From NCBI GenBank assembly GCA_946807835.1, contig OX327710.1, forward strand, positions 10,528,501-10,592,500: 64,000 nucleotides of DNA, written 5' to 3'. The position numbers were made by a program, and so were the translations under genes. Position 1 is the first letter of the stretch. The number at the start of each line of letters is the position of its first letter. Under the pieces are notes generated by a model. That model did not search any database. It saw nothing but the letters and a program-made list of their open reading frames with translations, and was not told the origin of the DNA. This document shows, piece after piece, positions 22,147-35,020 of this stretch. The DNA is from Ailanthus altissimus. Taxonomy: Eukaryota > Streptophyta > Magnoliopsida > Sapindales > Simaroubaceae.

Positions 22147-23700
22147 GAAAATGATTAATACACCTTTAGTTAAAAAAATAAGTGACGTATTTATTTTTAT
22201 TTTTAATATTTTTAGTAAAATTGAAATTGATTGTAACCGACCTTTGTTAAAAACTCATTTACCCTTAAGTGGTGATGGGTATTGATTGACATTTAATTGA
22301 TATTGATTAGTATTGTATTGGCTCCCAAAAAATATTATTAAATTTTAAATTTCATGATCTATACAATAATAAAATTATTTTTGTTAATAAAACATTAAAG
22401 GAATCCCAAAATTAGTGAAAAAATAACAACTCTACAATGTCACAATTAAAGAATTTTCTCATAAATTTCAAACTCTTTCAATGCCTTATTGACAAAAATA
22501 ATATTACTATGATGTACATTATAAAATTTGAAATTTGATAATGTTCATAGCCAGTTGATACTTCCTCGATCAACATTAATAATAATTGATTAACAATAGT
22601 TATTGTCCATTAAGGACAAATAAGTCATTCAATAAGATTAATGATGATCAATTTTAATTTTAACCAAAAAAATAAATAAATCTAACAAATGAAAACGCAA
22701 ATATCACTTATTTTTAAACAGAAAATTTGTCTATTAGTTTTACCATACTTTAGTGTCTATCGACCCTTTTCCTAATTGAGGTAATAGTTTACGACAACCA
22801 ATAATTTTTTTTTTCTTCTTGTTTTGAAATTCAACTCGAGCACCATCCAATATTTACTCTCAGTGATGTTGTGATGTCATTTGCGTTTCTTTATGTTTTC
22901 AATTCAATCTCTTCGAAGATTCAATTAGAATTTATATTAGAATAAAGATAAATGCACTATTAATTCTTTATTATTAAACTGTTAACATAAATGTAAAGCA
23001 AGCCACTTTTAGTATGAATTTTATTTACATTTATTATATAATTTATATTGTTGGATAATTTTTTTTTTAATTTTTCTCTATTCTTATTATTCTTTAATCA
23101 ATTATCAATCACATTTGGATTCTGAAACTCGCACAAGACCACGTTCATCCAAAAGATGAATAACAGAAGGGAGCATCTTCCTCTCTTTTCTTTTCTTTCT
23201 TTCCTTCTTTCCTTTTATTTTTTTTCTTTAAAATAAACTATTGGAATCCAACGATTCACCCTGCCCAAGATTTTAATTTAAAGAATTAGCAGCAAATATC
23301 AACTCGGAAAATTTTCCCCGTCAGTAACGTTCACACCATTCATGCATTCATTGAAGCATGATGTTTGTTCGGTGATTAAATTGTGTCAACCCCGGACAAG
23401 CTACACCCCACAACTATCATTCTACCGAGGAATCATATTGCAAGATTTTTGTTAAAAGCCCTAAAATTTTGTTCTGTTTTCAATTTTTTTGAAATACAAA
23501 GCATTAATTGAGACATATAACGAAAAAGTTGACATGTATAATAAACAAATTCAGAAAGTAAAGGAAAAATTGGGATGGCTCTCACTCCATAGGAGAGCTG
23601 CGCCATGGTAGTTCTGATCTCTAGTAAGATGCAAAAATTTACGACACAGATTGCATAACAGCGTGGAAGCAAATTCAACACTCAGGTCTGACAGTACTTT
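22147..23700. other. AT-rich intergenic region
   Basis: No gene found. Landmarks are AT-rich simple sequence, a pyrimidine-rich CTTTT-type run near 23175-23230, and the presumed SERINC 3' UTR/terminator region from about 23600. Confidence 0.5.
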
Positions 23701-23813
23701 TACATTATATCATAATCGGTACTGAAAACAGAATCCGTTTATGTACAAAAGCGGCGTCACACAAAATACGTAGGGATACTTGAAGATCTTCACATACAAA
23801 TTATTTTTGGTAC

Positions 23814-26800
23814 TCAGAAATCCCTGTCTGGGAACATAGTTGGAGCAACCAGAGACCATATGTAGAGTGCCGCAGTTGCCCACCCAGTTACAATCCTAAC
23901 CCATACAGATGGCCAACCCACATCGACCAGCCTCCCACTCTCACCCACGGAGGTTGACCACCCAGTTAGAAGCATTGCCGAATACATACTCGCAAGCGAG
24001 AAAATGATGTGGAAGAAGGCATATGAATATGTGACTGGCTTAGACTTTTCCTTCTCTTCTTTCTCATCAGCCTGCTTGTCTAATGGAAGTAATGGTTTCC
24101 CACCACCTACAACAGGAAGTAAATGTTTCCCATAAACAAATTAGCTGCATTTAAATCCTACCACAACAATCCACATCAGAAAGATTCAGGTAAAAATACT
24201 GCATTTAAAGATACTTGGTGAAAAAATTACACATCTGAAAATTTGCTAGTATCTACAAAATTTGTTCAAAACTAACCTGCACGTGGTGAACTCGGTGGTG
24301 AGAGCAGAGTTGTGGAAGATCCAGCACGCACTGCAGAATATACTACTGATAGAACAGTGGTAAGCAGGCCAAAGGTAAGAGTGCCGGTAGAAATAGCTTT
24401 AGAGTGCTTGTGGAGACCATTGCATTCGTAATCCCTTGGTTCACTAGCAAGTCCACTGTAGCAAAGGTACATGCAATACAGAGATATAACTGAAGCTGGC
24501 AAAATACTGCCGCCCACCTGTTTTGCATTAAAATGTATTATGAGACAAGAAAAAACATCCTTAACTAAGAAAGAAGAAAGTAGACCTAATACACTATGCA
24601 GCTGTCCACCTAAACACCTAAAAAAGAGGATTCCAATAAACTAGCAATTAGTCACCACAAATATCTAGTGAATGATGTCACTCATCTTCTGGTGAGCAAT
24701 ATGTCCTCTAGGCGCATTAGAGCATGTGAACCACTTGCACTCCACACACTCCAAGATATTTATGCAACACCATTGCACATACATCAAGGCACCACAAATA
24801 CTAGACATATATTTCACATTCTCTAAGGTAGCTAGTCGGGTTGTTGCTCCCCAAAAGGTGGTGATATCACCTGCTATGCATATATGTACCAGTAGCAAGG
24901 ATTGTACAAGGTACCATCCCTTGACTATACTGTAAGAACAGAAATTATCAGAACATAATCCAATAATTGCCACTTTTGGAAGAAATCCACTCAGGTGTGA
25001 TTATGAAAGACCAGGATAAAACAAAGGTCCTTCAATATCATCACTGTCAGATAGAAATTGTCGCTAGAACAATACTAAATGAACCACACACCAACCTCCT
25101 TTTAACCAACTTCAAAACTCCCCGAGCTATACATATTCAACTTCTATGGCACATGCGAAAAGCACCTTTGGCATTTTCTAACATGAAAAATGCTTTCAAT
25201 CATCCTATAGCTAAAATATTTCTATGTTCTTAATTTCTAAAAGACAAATCAAAGCACATAATGGCACTTGAAAGAAATAATATGGATTTTACCTCCTTTT
25301 GGACTGGTGTACACGAGTGATAAGATGTTATGCTAGACTACAAACAAGAAGTAATATTTTCATTATCAAAGGACTATCTTGCTGACAACACAGTTCAGAC
25401 TAAATAGTCTTCCTTCTCCTATCATCACTATCTTCACCCAACCTACCAACTCTGCTATTTTGTCATGAAATTATGTTGGTATAAAACATTCATATCCGTT
25501 AACAAAAACAGAAGCAAATAAATTAAAGATGATAATCTTGCATGTAATAAGAAATGCAAACAGAACTTACAGCAGGGTGTAGTGCCACTACTGCAAAGAC
25601 GAACACAAGAATCAACGTTATAACAATAAAAAATGTGTTGAACCCACAATCCTGCCCCAATGGTGTGAACCAATGGAAAAGAAGCCCCGAGAAGCCAAAA
25701 GTTAGCACGTAACAGACAAGTGAAATGACCAAGAGAGCAACATACCTACGCAAATAAAGGAGTTGTTAACCAAAAAAGAAAAGTAAGAAATCTAATTAAA
25801 GTAACCGAACAAAGAAAGTATAGGATATAAAAAATAACCCAAAGAAAAAAGTTGCATAATTCTATAAGAAATGCCAAACTAACCAGAACTGCTCATCATA
25901 TCCAACCCATGTGTCATTCCATCGATGAACAAAGTCCAACAAAAGCACAACTTGAACAAGAAGAAACAAACCGGAGCCAAACTTTGATAGTGACTCTGCA
26001 CACATAAAATAGATTAAAATGAAAATTGATTCACAGAAAAGTCAACTGAACACTCAAAATCAGGTTAATTCTTTCGATATCTTATAGTCATCCACTCTTT
26101 ATTTCCATAAACAGCCTATACACTTTTGTAACTTCTTGTCAAAGCCATCATTGAATCCGTACACAACCAATATTGTAAAATGAACTCTAAAAGAAACATC
26201 ACTCACCATAGAAGCTGACAATCTCATTTGGAAGGAAAAACATGAAAATCACCATAAGGCACCAGCAGATAATTTTCATCATCCATCCACCATGGTGCAA
26301 GCCATCACGAGGATCTCTTTGGTTTTTCACACCAATCATCATAATTGACAAAATAGTGAAAAAGAGAAAATTTCCCAAGCTAACTCGCAGCACAGCATCA
26401 GTTTCGAACCACTCCCTGTTAGGCGTCTTATGAAAATGATTGATCCCTGCATCAGTAACCGATCTAATATGAGTTTCATCCTTATGTAAGACACCACCAA
26501 ATTAATGACACTTGATAAACTCATTTTTACTTGAATGAACTAACTCAAAATACTAAGGCATAAATGACAAGTAAAACATCCAGTAATTCTTAAAAAAAAA
26601 ACAAGTCAATATGTGACCAAGCAAAACAGAAAAATCTCAACATTCAATTAAATGAGAAACAAAAATTTTAACCCATTTACACTCAATGCATATACAAATA
26701 TTTACATGTTAAACATTGATAATTGGATCACGTGTTTAAGAAATACAAAAATTAATAGAGACTTAAGCTTTTAGGTTTAAGGTTCGTTTCAACACGGTAT

Positions 26801-27160
26801 CAAAGCTTATTTAACCCACCTCTTGGAATCATTTACTAGAAAAACCTTATTCTATTGTATCATAATTTGATAATAGTTGCGTAGATTAACAAAACACATG
26901 ATGTAGCGATGTGAATCAAACTTATTCAAATGATAGATAAAATTACAAAAGACTATAAAAGATCAGTTTTGCTTACAAGGGAGCTTCTCCATGAGTGGAG
27001 CAGCAACTTCACGAAGAATCCATGAAACAATCAGAGAGAGAGCAAAGAGTCCACAATACGCGATCCTGGCTGACCTTCTGCTGATCCCCGACACCACCGT
27101 GCGACACGCGTCGCACGCGCACGCCGCACAGCACGACGCTAGGCAAGACGCCGCCCACAT
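23814..27160 (-). CDS. SERINC / TMS1 family serine incorporator
   Basis: Six coding exons on the minus strand: 26977-27160, 26207-26446, 25884-25995, 25571-25745, 24277-24517, 23814-24106. All have GT-AG borders with matching phases and give 414 residues, typical for plant SERINC proteins. The N terminus MWAASCLASCC is Cys-rich, followed by about ten hydrophobic segments. Diagnostic blocks are the RDPRDG-HHGGWMMK loop after the second membrane segment, SGLLFHWFTP, PASVISLYCMYLCYSGL and the C-terminal GWPSVWVRIV region. An acidic/basic cytosolic loop (residues about 320-340, ADEKEEKEKSK) interrupts the helices. Known family role: a multipass membrane protein proposed to help incorporate serine into phosphatidylserine and sphingolipids, with lipid-scramblase-like activity in some members. 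No frame damage. A 5'-UTR intron is possible: CAG|GTAAA lies near 27502. Confidence 0.93.
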
Positions 27161-27720
27161 CTTCTTCTTCTTCTTCTTCTTTCACGACTGGGCCAAACAA
27201 TTTACAAATATAAATTTATTAAAATCAAAAAGAAAAAAGAAAACTTGTTGATTATCATGCTTATATTGAATATTTAAAACCTATTGAATTTAAAACCGTG
27301 AATACGCCAATCGCAATTCCAAGAAAGTGCATGGAAATAATGACCGCAAATTATGAAATTAATTATTAATAATTCTGATTAGGTCATCGCCATATTGGAC
27401 CATCAAATAGGGAGGAAATAAAATTGAATTTGGCGTAGGAGATTATAAATTCTTAAAAATTAAGAAATGAAATTAGAGACGTAATCAGGTTAGATTTTTT
27501 ACCTGTAATTTCTGATTGAATTGAAGAGGAAATGAAAGGAAAGTGAAACAAAGGTGATGATAACAGCCGTTTGGCGAAGAATATAGGAGATGACTGAGAA
27601 AGAGTTAGTCAGGATTCTGTTTATCGTCTACGGTTCGGTTCATAAAGTTTTAGTGCTTCGCGCTGATCGTCGCCGTTCATTGTTTATTTTTTTTTTTCAG
27701 ATTCTGATCGAGAGATCTTG
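27161..27720 (-). promoter_or_regulatory. SERINC 5' UTR and promoter region
   Basis: A purine-rich GAAGAAGAAGAAG run (minus strand) abuts the start codon. A candidate 5'-UTR splice donor (CAG|GTAAAAA, near 27502) and acceptor (CCCAG near 27191) suggest a leader intron, as is common for plant housekeeping genes. No clear TATA box is assigned. Confidence 0.4.
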
Positions 27721-28159
27721 AGCTTGGGTCCATTAGATGTCAAGTTCGTGGTGAGTACATATAGTAATTACATTGGATACACCCACCTTATATCTAAATA
27801 CACCCAAAGAGTGTGATCACTTTTGCACGAGATGCTATTTATCCCTGACCATTTTGTCTTAGTCAAATTCCATTGTCACTTTATTTTTATTTTTAAGAGA
27901 CAAGTTAGACGTAATCAAAATAATTGGTAATATAAGATATTATTAGTTATTTTAAATTTTTTTTACAGATCTTTTATATATTATTATAATTATATTATAA
28001 ATTTAAAATTATTTAAGTTTAAAAATAAATTAATAAAAAAATAATTTTATTATAATATTTATTTTAAAAAAAATAAAACATATTTTATATAAAAATTTAT
28101 AAACATAAATTAAATATTATTTTAATGATAACAATCAATAAAAAAAATAAAGATAAAAT
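27721..28159. other. AT-rich spacer before repeat megastructure
   Basis: No gene. Composition becomes almost pure A/T from about 27890, possibly the eroded outer end of the left AT array. Confidence 0.45.
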
Positions 28160-29165
28160 ACATACCAAAAACTTTTACTTTTAATTACAATAAATGTTAT
28201 AATTTTAAATTTAATTTATATTTTAATTATGTTAAATGTTATAATTTTAATTTTAATTTTAATTTTAATTTTAATAACATAAAATATTATAATTTCAAAT
28301 CCAATTTCAGTTACCTTAAATGCTATAGTTTAAATTTTAATTTTAATTTTAATTTTAATTAGGTTAAATATTATAATTCTAAAATTAATTTCAATTTTAA
28401 TTATGTTAAAGATTATAATCTAATTCTAATTTAAATTAAGTTAAATTTTATAATTTTAAAATTAATTTTAATTTCAAATTTAATTACGTTAAATGTTAAT
28501 AATTCTAAATCTAATTTTAATTTCAATTACATTAAATTTTATAATTTTAATTCTAATTTGAAATTCAAATTTAATTATATTAAATATTATAATTTCAATT
28601 TTGATTACATAAAATGTTATAGTTCTAAATTTAATTTAGTTTCAATTATGTTAAATGTTATAATTTTAATTTTAATTTTAATTACATTAAATATTACAAT
28701 TTGAATTCTAATTTCAATTATATTATATGTTATAATTTCAATATCAATTTTAATTATATTAAATATTACAATTTCAAATACAATTACAATTTTAATTACT
28801 TTAAATGTTATATTTAATTACAATGTCGATTGCAATTACGTAAGATGTTACAATTTCAATTCTAATTTCGATTTTAATTATGTTAAATATTATAATTCTA
28901 ATTATAATTTCAATAGCGTTAAATGTTATATTTCTAATTCAAATTTTAATTTTAATTATGTTAAATATTATAAATCCAATTCTAATTTCGATTTCAATTA
29001 CGTAAAATATTATAATCTCAATTTCAATTTTAATTTTAATTACATTATATGTCATAACTTCAAATTCAATATTAATTTTAATTACGTTAAATATCATAAT
29101 TCTAAAATCTAATTTTAAATTTAATTTTAACTACATTAAATGTTATAATTACAAATCTAATTTTA
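28160..29165 (+). repeat. Left AT-rich degenerate array
   Basis: Repeats of a two-level unit: a box close to ACGTTAAATGTTATAATT followed by several AATTTC/AATTTT-type hexamers. Unit length varies (about 35-60 bp) with the number of hexamers. About 20 boxes are seen. The same unit in reverse complement forms the arrays at 33060-34195 and 35021-36200. Confidence 0.8.
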
Positions 29166-29184
29166 AAGAGGATGTGCGAGTAGA

Positions 29185-32100
29185 AGACTACACGTTCCCA
29201 CTTCAGATACTATACTTCCCACCTCAAATACTACACGTTCCTACCTCACATACTACACGTTCTCACTTTATATACTATATGTTGCCACTTCACATACTAC
29301 ACGTTCTCACTTCATGTACTACACTTTTTCACTTTACATACTACACGTTTCGATACTACACGTTTCGACTTCACATACTACACGTTCCCACTTCAGATAC
29401 TACACGTTCCCACTTCACAGACTACACGTTCCCACTTCACATATTACACGTTTTCACTTCAGATACTACACATTCCCACTTCATATACTACATGTTTCAA
29501 TACTACATGTTCCCACTTCGCATACTACACGTTCCTACTTCGCATACTACACGTTTCCACGTCACATACTACACGTTCCTACTACACGTTCCCACTTCAG
29601 ATACTACACGTTCCCACTTCACAGACTACACGTTCCCACTTCACATATTACACGTTTTCACTTCAGATACTACACATTCCCACTTCATATACTACATATT
29701 TTGATACTACATGTTCACACTTCGCATACTACACGTTCTCACTTCAGATACTACACGTTTCCACTTCATATACTACATATTACCACTTCATATACTATAC
29801 ATTCCTACTTTACATACTACACGTTCCCACTTTAGATACTACACGCTCCCACTTCACAGACCACACGTTCCCACTTCACATACTACACGTTCCCATTTTA
29901 CATACTACACGTTCCCACTTCATATACTACATATTTCGATACTACATATTCTCACTTTACATACTACACGTTCCCACTTTATATACTACATGTTTCGTTA
30001 CTACATTTTCCCACTTCGCATACTACACGTTCCCACTTCGCATACTACACGTTCCCACTTCACATACTACATGTTCCCACTTCATAGACTTTACATTCCC
30101 ATTTCATAGACTACACGTTCCCACTTCATACACTACACGTTTCCACTTCACAGACTACACGTTCCCACTTCACATACTACACATTCCCACTTCATATACT
30201 ACACGTTCCCACTACACGTACTACACGTTCTCACTTCACATACTACACGTTTCTACTTCACATATTATACGTTCCCACTTCAGATACTACATGTACCTAC
30301 TTCATATACTACATGTTTCGATACTACATGTTCCCACTTCACATATTACACGTTCCTACTTCACATATTACACGTTCCCACTTCATATACTGCATGTTTC
30401 GATACTACATGTTCCCACTTTGTATACTACACGTTCTCACTTCACAAACTACACGTTTCCACTTCATATACTACAAGTTTCCACTTCACAAACTACGCGT
30501 TCCCACTTCAGATACTACACGTTCCCACTTCGCATACTACATGTTTCCACTTCGCATACTACACGTTCCCACTTCATATACTACACGTTCCCACTTCACA
30601 TACTACACGTTCCCACTTCACATACTACACGTTCCCACTTCACAAACTACATGTTCCCACTTCAGATACTACACGTTCCCACTTCAGATACTACACGTTC
30701 CCACTTCGCATACTACATGTTCCCACTTCGCATACTACACATTCCCACTTCATATACTACACGTTCCCACTTCACATACTGCACGTTCCCACTTTATGGA
30801 CTACACGTTCCCACTTCACATACTACACGTTCCCACTTCATATACTACATGTTTCGATACTACATGTTCCTACTTCGCATACTACACGTTCCCACTTCAT
30901 ATACTCATGTTTCGTTACTTTTCCCACTTCGCATACTATATGTTCCGATTTCATATACTACACGTTCCCACTTCAGATACTACACGTTCCCACTTCACAT
31001 ACTACATGTTCCCACTTCGCATACTACACATTCCCACTTCATATACTACACGTTCCTACTTCACATACTACACGTTCCCACTTCATATACTACATGTTTC
31101 GATACTACATGTTCCTACTTCGTATACTACACGTTCCCACTTCACAAACTACACGTTTTCACTTCACATACTACAAGTTTCCACTTCACAAACTACACGT
31201 TCCCACTTTAGATACTACACGTTCCCACTTCAGATACTACACGTTCCCACTTCGCATACTACACGTTCCCACTTCGCATACTACACGTTCCCACTTCGCA
31301 TACTACACGTTCCCACTTCACATACTACAAGTTTCCACTTCACAAACTACACGTTCCCACTTCAGATACTACACGTTCCCACTTCAGATACTATACGTTC
31401 CCACTTCGCATACTACATGTTCCCACTTCGCATACTATACATTCCTACTTCATATACTACACGTTCCCACTTCAAATACTACACGTTCCCACTTTATGGA
31501 CTACACGTTCCCACTTCAAATACTACACATTCCCACTTCAGATACTACACGTTCTCACTTCATATACTACATGTTTCGATACTACATGTTCCCACTTCGC
31601 ATACTACACGTTTCCACTTCATATACTATATGTTTCGTTACTACATTTTCTCACTTCGCATACTACATGTTCTGATTTCATATACTACATGTTCCCACTT
31701 TATATATTACACGTTCTCACTTTATACATTACACGTTCTCACTTTATACATTACACGTTCTCACTTCATACACTACACATTCCCACTTCATACACTACAC
31801 GTTCTCACTTCACGTACTACACGTTCCCACTTCACGTATTACATGTTCCCACTTCACATACTACACATTCCCACTTCATATATTAAATGTTCCCACTCAA
31901 TATATAACGTGTTCCCACTCAATATACTATGTGTCCCCACTCAATTTACTACTCGTTCTCATTCAATATGCTAGATGGTCTCACTTAACACACTACGTAT
32001 TCTCACTCAATATACAACATGTTCCCACTTAACATATTAAATGTTTTCACTCAATATACAACGTGTTCCCACTCAATATACTACATGTTTCCACTCAATT

Positions 32101-32445
32101 TATTAAGTTTTCTCACTCAATATATTATGTGTTCTCACTTAACATACTAAATATTTTCACTCAATAGACTACGTGTTCCCACTCAATATAGTACGTGTTT
32201 CCACTTAACATACTACCACTCAATATAGAAACGTGTTTCTACTCAATATACTAATTGTTCCCACTCAATTTACTACGTTTTCCCACTCAATATACTACGT
32301 GTTCTCACTTAACATACTAAATCTTCCCACTCAATATACTAAATGTTCCCACTCAATATACAATATATTCCCACTCAATATACTACGTCTTCCCACTGAA
32401 TTTACTACGTGTTCCCACTCAATATATTACGTGTTCCCACTTATT
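29185..32445 (+). repeat. 22-bp minisatellite array (~3.26 kb)
   Basis: Tandem 22-bp units with a consensus close to CACGTTCCCACTTCAYAT plus ACTA, roughly 148 units if all were full length. From 29185 to about 31890 the 'CACTTCACATACTACACG' type dominates. From about 31890 to 32445 a second subfamily, 'CACTCAATATACTACGTG', takes over with the same period. Shortened ~15-bp units (TTTCGATACTACATG) recur at about a dozen places. The unit has no stop in any forward frame, so long open frames (up to 553 codons, 30313-31974) arise as a by-product. There is no evidence that it encodes a protein. Confidence 0.95.
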
Positions 32446-33059
32446 TATAAATTACGAGTTTGTATTTAATTTCACCAAAATTTAATATAATAAAGATAGA
32501 TGATATTTATATGTGTCTTAAATAACCATAGTTAACATAAAAAGCCTCCTCATAGGTCATCATCTTATATTGAAATTGAAATTGAAATTTTTATATTTAA
32601 TCTTTAATTTCTTATTAAATTTTATTTAACTTAATACTTCAAATAGTAATTATTGTTCTAAGTTAATGAATAATTAATATTTAAGTAACCATTTTTGTTA
32701 AAATTACAAATAAACTTTAAAGTATATTAAATATAAAAATATATAATAAAATATTTTAATTAGGCTAAATTAAAGTTTTTGGTTGTTTTTAAGTTTTAAC
32801 CTTTACCTTTTATTTGAGTGTTTTTATATTTTGCATATATGTATATATATATATATATATATTAATTTTTATGGCATTTATTAAACTATCTTAACATTCC
32901 AACTCTTAATTTCAAAAATATATAACAAATTCAAAATTTTAATTTCTAAAATAAATAATTCACAAACAAATTCCTAATTTTTCAGAATATATTTATAATT
33001 TCAAATTATTGATTTGTTACAAACAATATATAACAAGTCCAAAATATATTTCTAACTTC
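32446..33059. other. AT-rich spacer between arrays
   Basis: Non-repetitive AT-rich DNA with a TA microsatellite near 32838-32862. No gene seen. Confidence 0.5.
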
Positions 33060-34195
33060 AAATTTCAGATTTGTTGAAATCTAAATTGGACTTTTAATTA
33101 TAACGTTTAATTTTATTAAAATTTAATTTAAATTTAAAATTAAAATTATAACATTTAATGTAACTAAAATTTAAATCAGAAATAGAACTGGAATTATAAC
33201 ATTTAAACATTTGAAATTGAATGTGGATTTGAAATTACAACATTTAATGTAATTAAAATTAAAATTGTAATTATAATATTTAACGTAATTGAAATTAAAA
33301 TTAAATTTAAATTTATAACATTTAACATAATTAAAATTCAAATAATAATTAGAATTAAAACTATAACATTTAACGTAATTAAGTTGAAATTAAAATTAGA
33401 ATTATAATGTTTAATGTAATTAAAGTTGAAATTAAAATTATAACGCTTAACATAATTGAAATTAAAATTAAAATAGGAATTGTAATTATAACATTTAATG
33501 TATTTGAAAGTGAAATTATAATTATAATATTTTATGTAATTAAAATTAGAATTAGAATTAGAATTCGAATTATAACATTTAACATAATAGAAATAGAAAT
33601 TAGAATGATAACTTTAAAATAATTAAAATTGAAATTACAATTACAATTACAATTATAACATTGAATGTCAGTGAAATTGAAATTGAAATTGGAATTATGA
33701 TATTTAACATAATTGAAATTAAAATTATAACATTTAATATAATTAAAATCGGTAATTAGAATTATAACATTTAATGTAATTGAAATCGAAATTGTAATTA
33801 AAATTATAACATTTTATGTACTTGAAATTGAAAATTGATTTGGAATATTAATATTTAATGTAATTTAAATTGAAATTTGAATTATAATAATTAACATAAT
33901 TGAAATTAAAATTATAACATTTAAATTAATTAAATTTGAAAATAAAATTGTAACATTTAATGTAATTAAAATTAAATTTGAAATTAAAATTGGAATGATA
34001 ACATTTAACGTAATTGAAATTGAAATTGAAATTATATCATTTAATGTATTTGAAATCAAAATTCAAATTCAAATCATAACATTTGATGTAATCGAAATCA
34101 AAATTGAAATTAAATTTAGAATTAAAATTATTTAACCTAATTAAAATTATAACATTTAACGTAACTGAAATTTGAATTATAAGATTTAAGGGATA
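33060..34195 (-). repeat. Right AT-rich degenerate array, first part
   Basis: Units of ATAACATTTAACGTAATT followed by AAATTG/AAATTA/AGAATT hexamers, exactly the reverse complement of the left array unit. It stops at about 34195, where unrelated DNA including a TIR element is inserted. Confidence 0.8.
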
Positions 34196-34378
34196 ACAAT
34201 AAATTTACCTCAATATTTTAGGCATAAATACAACTTTATTCCAATTAGAGATAAAATATCCAAAATTTTCTAATCTGTTAACTTTTATCGTTAGTTTTAA
34301 TGGTGAAAAGATAAAAAAAAAAGTAATTTAATCATAAAATTAAATTAAAATTGGAACGTGCACAAAATAACACGTGTC

Positions 34379-35020
34379 ATTGTATAATTGGTAAAATTTT
34401 TAAAAATATATTTACAAAAAATTAAATTAAATAAAAATTATTAAAAAAAAGATATGTAACTGTCCTCGGAGACGACTGCCAACGTCATTTTTTGGCGAGT
34501 TTCTAGCGTAACAAATATCATATTTTAAGTCATTAGAGTTTATTTTTTCTGATTTACAAAGTGGTGGAGACATTTTTAGAAGCAAAATACTAAAAAATGG
34601 CCAAATGTGGTGGTAAGAAGTGGCAGCCTTCATCACTCGCTATCAAATGATGGGGCGGCGACTTGCATCGCCTCCATCTATGGATAGATCGACGATTTGT
34701 CCATAGGTAGGGGTGGTGTAAGTTACCGCCTTATCATTTGACGGGGTGGTGGTGGCCACCACCCCTCATCACTACATTTGGCATTTTTCAATCTTTTTTT
34801 TGGTAAAATAAATTACCAACAATTGTGTAGATTAAGCAAAAAAGAGTTTAATGATGTAAAATTTAATTTTTTTATCGCTAAAGTATCGCCAAAAAATGGT
34901 GTCTAGCCACCAGTCGCCTGTTGTTTTTGGTGACAGTTACAGATAATTTTTGCAAATTTTTATCATTTAATTTAATTTATTTTTAAAAATATTTTTTTAA
35001 ATATAAACCAATTATATAAT
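34379..35020. mobile_element. Non-autonomous long-TIR DNA element
   Basis: Ends are inverted copies about 150 bp long: 'ATTGTATAATTGGT' at 34379 faces 'ACCAATTATATAAT' ending at 35020, and inward 'TGTAACTGTC', 'CGACTG' and 'ATTTTTTGGCGA' all recur in inverted order. The middle is GC-richer and has no open frame of note. Long TIRs without a transposase suggest a Mutator-like or similar MITE; class uncertain. No clear target-site duplication was identified. Confidence 0.65.

Noticed and set aside
24665..25753. Several open frames inside SERINC introns or shifted from its exons
   Set aside because: They lack splice support and family resemblance; the exon-based 414-residue model explains the region.
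29174..31974. Long open frames of up to 553 codons in the 22-bp array, as protein genes
   Set aside because: They exist in all forward frames with the same 22-residue cycle because the unit lacks stops. No start context, splice structure or family supports a protein.
29185..32445. CRISPR array
   Set aside because: The repeats are directly adjacent with no unique spacers, and the DNA is plant nuclear.
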